Origin: Filosporella fistucella
Lineage: Eukaryota; Ascomycota; Leotiomycetes; Helotiales
Assembly: GCA_030077755.1 (NCBI GenBank)
Contig: JAQJZZ010000011.1
Coordinates: forward strand, 1,922,001 to 1,986,000
Direction of reading: 5' to 3'
Length of the DNA stretch: 64,000 bases
The first letter of the stretch is position 1. Every line of letters starts with the position of its first letter. Shown in pieces: positions 60,763 to 64,000 of the stretch. The translations under genes and the position numbers were made by a program. The notes beneath the pieces were generated by a model, which saw only the letters and a program-made list of their open reading frames with translations, was not told where the DNA came from and made no database searches.

Positions 60763-62347
60763 TCAACCATGGCTCTCTTCTACCTTCTTCTTTGCTTCTA
60801 GCTTCTCCTTCTCAATTCCGACCTCATCGACGTACCCCTCGGTCTTCATATCTGACAAGCCAAGATCTTCCTCCTCCTCCTCAGTTCGCTCATACTCTTC
60901 GGTCTCAATTTGTGGATCATCATTGGGTGTACATAAATTTTGCACGTAACTGCTTGCCAATGGATCTTTTAGGACAATGGTGAACTTTCTCTCGCCCCTA
61001 ATAGCCTCATTTAAACCTTCGAAGAATGATTTCCATGTTTGCTTAGACTCCGAAGGAAGTGAGTCACCCCCGGCGTCGTTGGAGTCATCGACGTCAAAGA
61101 TTTGCTGATGCAGATCATCTCTGACTTGCGTCAAAAGCCCTTCTACAGTAGTGAATCTACCGCCAAGTGTTCCTGGGTTTACGGATAAACTGAGCTCCGG
61201 ACATTCTAGAGCACAAGACTCTGATTTCAGGATATCTCGGGCAAGGTCAACTGCCCCGTCAACCTTCAAAGTAATTTTCCTACCCTTTTCTGGAACCGAG
61301 CCTCCAGTCTTGACCTCGTTTGATCGGTACCCGCATTGGTCGCAAACAGTACTCATAATGACAACTTGCTTAAAATGTGGGATATCGACCATCTTCATGT
61401 GAGTTACACAGTATTTTGTGCAACCAGGGCAGGTAGCTGGGAAGGAGTAAACTTCATTCGGAATGATGTCGTCGGTTTCGAAACTTGCTGCTGTAGGTTG
61501 ACCTGGAATTGCAGCTGGCGATGCTTCTTCCTCCTCTCCACCTCCGAGACCGAGAGCCTCGTTTTGTTCCGGTGTTCGTGCATACTCATGTTTTGACCAT
61601 TTTCCCACGCCGTCCTTCTGATCAGGTTCGATCCACGAGTTTCCTGCTGGATCATCAAGAACCACTCTGAAAGGGAAACTTTTGCCGGCAATCATATCCC
61701 GTCCTTTAGCAACAACCTCTTCTATCTTTGCCCATACTTCGGGAATCTGTTCCTTTCGTTCTGGCTGTTGAAGTTCCAAATCCTCAAGAATCATGCTAAG
61801 CAGTCCTTCCACATTTGTGAGTTGCCCTCGTCCAGCAGGCACCTCGATATCTAGCTCGATGAATTTTACCACGCAGGTGTCGGACTTCACTACTTGTCGC
61901 GCAAAATCCTCTTGATTCCTGAGACGGAGCTCATATCGTGATCCTTTCTGTTGGATCTCGCCCGCAGATTGTATTTCAGAGTTCTTGAAGTTGCAGTGCG
62001 GACAGTAGAAGGACATCAATATGATTTCGCGGAAAAAAGGAATTCGAGTGAGAAGGAGCCGAGTAATTCCCTGTACAGGTGTTAGAGATAAGATTTTGAC
62101 TGTATAAGGAGAGACTTACATTTTCGTGACAATTCATACACAGACTCTCAATTTCATCCACAACTTTCGGTTCATCATCGCCTGCTTCAGTACCATCAGT
62201 TTTGCTTTCGGCCGCAGTTGGAGCGGCTTCTGGCTTTTCGCTTTGCTCCTTGATGGTAAGGTTTTCTGCTTTCTTGCCGAGACTCTCAAAAAAATCGTCG
62301 AAGGCAGCACCGTCCGGTTTGGGGTCTTCCCGTGAGTTTTCAGCCAT
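60763..62347 (-). CDS. ZPR1: Zinc-finger protein ZPR1
   Basis: Two exons on minus (62120-62347 and 60763-62070) give 511 aa. ZPR1 proteins have two copies of a zinc finger plus a beta-barrel. Copy 1 is SLCMNCHENVSG ... SFYCPHCNFKNSEIQSAG; copy 2 is TCPGCTKYCVTHMK ... STVCDQCGYRSNEVKTGG. Each is followed by GSRYELRL / GRKITLKV and by VEGLLSMILEDL / VEGLLTQVRDDL. The protein is a chaperone for the translation factor eEF1A and shuttles to the nucleus on growth signals. The N-terminus (AFDDFFESLGKKAENLTIKEQ) and acidic C-terminus are usual. The intron splits the first zinc finger between its two Cys pairs. Confidence 0.96.
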
Positions 62348-63027
62348 GTTGTGTAATTATTTATGTCTGGTACACTGAAACGGGGTGGGATGTTGGCGGG
62401 GTTAAATAGCCCCTCCGGAATTTTTTATGGGTGCAAAAGATGACGAAGACCTTGCAAGGCTGGCCACCCACAAGCCCAGGATGATCCAGGGGTGGTTTTA
62501 GGGCAAGGCTGAACAGAAGAGGCTGGAATGAAAAAGTGCAAATTGGACATGGATAGTTTGGAAAAGATTCATCCAAGGAGATTAGATGTATTGCAGCAAG
62601 CTGAGGTAAATGAATGTTATTCAGACTATGCTATGACCCCATACTTCCCACCTCTGATGTCCTTCCTCGGCTAGCTTTGAACTGTCTACCAATATTGAGG
62701 TCGAGAGAAAACTCACTACTGTTCTGGCAATACTACCACTAGATTGAAAGGGCCAAATGTCTCAATGGCCCATAGACCATGGCTTTGCGTATCTGGAGAC
62801 GACAGGAATGGGCGATTGACCTCGGCCCCAATATTTCTGAACTATCATACTTCAAAAGAAGCAGCGTCCTGATAATAGAGACCAAGGCTACCTTGTATCT
62901 GCCATATTGTGCTCGTCGTGGGAACCAGGAAGACTCATCTTGCCCCAACTGTGAGCTAGGAGATTTTGCACTGCATGAGCCTCACATTTCGCGATCTCGT
63001 TATATAGATCAAAAATGATTGGCCATT
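62348..63027. other. Intergenic region between ZPR1 and the Rpr2-like gene
   Basis: This holds the ZPR1 upstream region and the 3' side of the next minus gene. Frames at 62361-62576 and 62739-63018 show no support. Confidence 0.45.
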
Positions 63028-63609
63028 TCAGGACTTCTTCATGAAATCCATAAGGCCTAGACCGGGTCCAATTGCTTTTGTCTTTTTGGTTGCTAATATC
63101 GCCTCCAGGCCGCTCCGCTTCTTTGACTTTGCTCGTTTCTTGTTGCTGGCAGGGGTTGAGTTTGTGTTTATTGTGACTAGACTAGCTGGGGTAGTAGACT
63201 GCTGGCTTGATAATGCGGACAACGGGTCCAATTGCTGGCGATCGGATGCAGGCTGGATGGATTGTCGGGTCTTCATGCTACAAGTCCCACACTGGTACAC
63301 CATGGTATTTGAAGTAGGCTTGGGGTTTTTAGCACTGCTCCTCCTCTTCCGATTAGCTGTGCTTTCCATTCTCAATATACCCTCCCAGCCCAGTAATATT
63401 ATTGTTCCACAAGATCCGCATGCCTTTCGCCTCTCAGGAGCTGGTGGAGGAAGCTCGTTGTTGAACATGAGACTGTCGTGTTGCGCCATGAGATATCTTG
63501 AAGTGTGCGGCGCTGTTGGAAGGAGAAGGTGGGCTGAATCTTGCATGAATTGTAGACGCGCAGATAAGTCCTTGGAAGCTCTGGCCACCAGAGCAGGTCG
63601 AGATTCCAT
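63028..63609 (-). CDS. RNase P/MRP subunit, Rpr2/Rpp21/Snm1 type
   Basis: A single exon of 193 aa starting at ATG 63609. The N-terminus SKDLSARLQFMQDSAHLL is the helical part of the family (it binds the partner Rpp29-like protein). It is followed by SRYLMAQHDSLMFNNE. The zinc ribbon uses Cys64 and Cys67 (KACGSCG), then Cys107 and Cys110 (VYQCGTC). The tail is Ser/Lys-rich with basic patches (NKKRAKSKKRSG), typical of RNA-binding and nuclear localisation. Fungal Rpr2 and Snm1 (tRNA and rRNA processing) are hard to separate by sequence. Spacing between Cys pairs is longer than in human Rpp21, as in Snm1. Confidence 0.8.
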   Translation of the reverse strand: MESRPALVARASKDLSARLQFMQDSAHLLLPTAPHTSRYLMAQHDSLMFNNELPPPAPERRKACGSCGTIILLGWEGILRMESTANRKRRSSAKNPKPTSNTMVYQCGTCSMKTRQSIQPASDRQQLDPLSALSSQQSTTPASLVTINTNSTPASNKKRAKSKKRSGLEAILATKKTKAIGPGLGLMDFMKKS

Positions 63610-64000
63610 TGCTGTTGGAATTTCCAACGCGTTGTGTTTTGGTCAGAAATCGGGAAGCTCAAAATTTTACTTTGGCTATTCGCCGGAAGCGAAAATGGAA
63701 GCTACCTAGTGGCTAGGTAATTTAGCTGTAGGAAATCAAATAAAGCAACTTTCGCAACGTCCACTCTCTTTCAACTCCAAACGACAACGCAAAGTGGATC
63801 CGTACACTGTGTAGCAGTGGAAAAAAACATTAGGTCCATGGAGATGTCGTGATATTAGCCCGCCAGCTATCCGAATTTATCCCAAACGTGCACAATGAAC
63901 CCCGCACTAGAAGAAACTCATGGCCTACGAATTGCTGTGGAAGGCTGTGTATGTTTGGCTGCTGCTTCTCTCCCTCATTGTTGTATGGTTACCAGTCTAA
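63610..64000. other. Upstream region of the Rpr2-like gene, window end
   Basis: No gene is supported in the last 390 bp. A plus-strand frame at 63041-63709 is the antisense of the Rpr2-like gene. Confidence 0.4.

Noticed and set aside
63041..63709. 222-codon plus frame with hydrophobic segments
   Set aside because: It is the antisense of the Rpr2-like gene, whose cysteine motifs are clear on minus.

Overview
The window is about 64 kb of nuclear DNA from a filamentous ascomycete (Pezizomycotina). The evidence is small spliceosomal introns (about 45-100 nt, GTRNGT...CTRAC...YAG) in nearly every gene, CT-rich then A-rich leaders before start codons, and a set of housekeeping proteins of fungal type. 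A leotiomycete (Helotiales-like) host is my guess from protein style and is not proven. No rRNA, tRNA, CRISPR or prokaryotic operon structure was seen. Gene models were joined by hand from reading frames and splice signals; where exon sums give a whole number of codons, I say so.

Layout. 0.7-10 kb: mpaB-type oxygenase (+), zinc alcohol dehydrogenase (+), methylthioadenosine phosphorylase (+). 10.8-20.3 kb: Arp3 (-), a taspase/asparaginase-family hydrolase (+), TFIIH subunit Tfb4 (-) head to head with a UCS-domain myosin chaperone (+). 21-25 kb: a cysteine-rich small secreted protein and an SREBP-type bHLH factor. 27-34.4 kb: an NRC-2/Fpk1-like AGC kinase and a long, mostly disordered protein with an eIF4E-binding-like motif, both on minus. 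34.4-42.3 kb: gene-poor, with one small Cys/Trp-rich protein gene and simple repeats. 42.3-49 kb: dense housekeeping block with Prp43 (-), TAF10 (+), mitochondrial uS19/Rsm19 (-), Mre11 (+). 49.4-50 kb: isochorismatase-like hydrolase.

50.3-51.6 kb holds a decayed Tc1/mariner transposon with RIP-type changes. Beside it, 51.9-55.8 kb carries a Ctr copper transporter (-), an uncharacterised four-helix membrane protein (+) and a copper-fist transcription factor (+). This looks like a small copper-homeostasis locus and is the most interesting system-level feature. 56-64 kb: p23 co-chaperone (-), ESCRT-III Vps24 (+), a secreted-protein gene with three in-frame stops, ZPR1 (-) and an RNase P/MRP Rpr2/Snm1-type protein (-).

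Most genes are independent housekeeping units. The recurrent arrangement is the head-to-head pair sharing a short promoter (Tfb4/UCS, Prp43/TAF10, Rsm19/Mre11, Ctr/membrane protein). The points most worth checking are the copper trio, the broken secreted-protein gene, the abnormal splice junction in the UCS gene, and the eIF4E-like motif.
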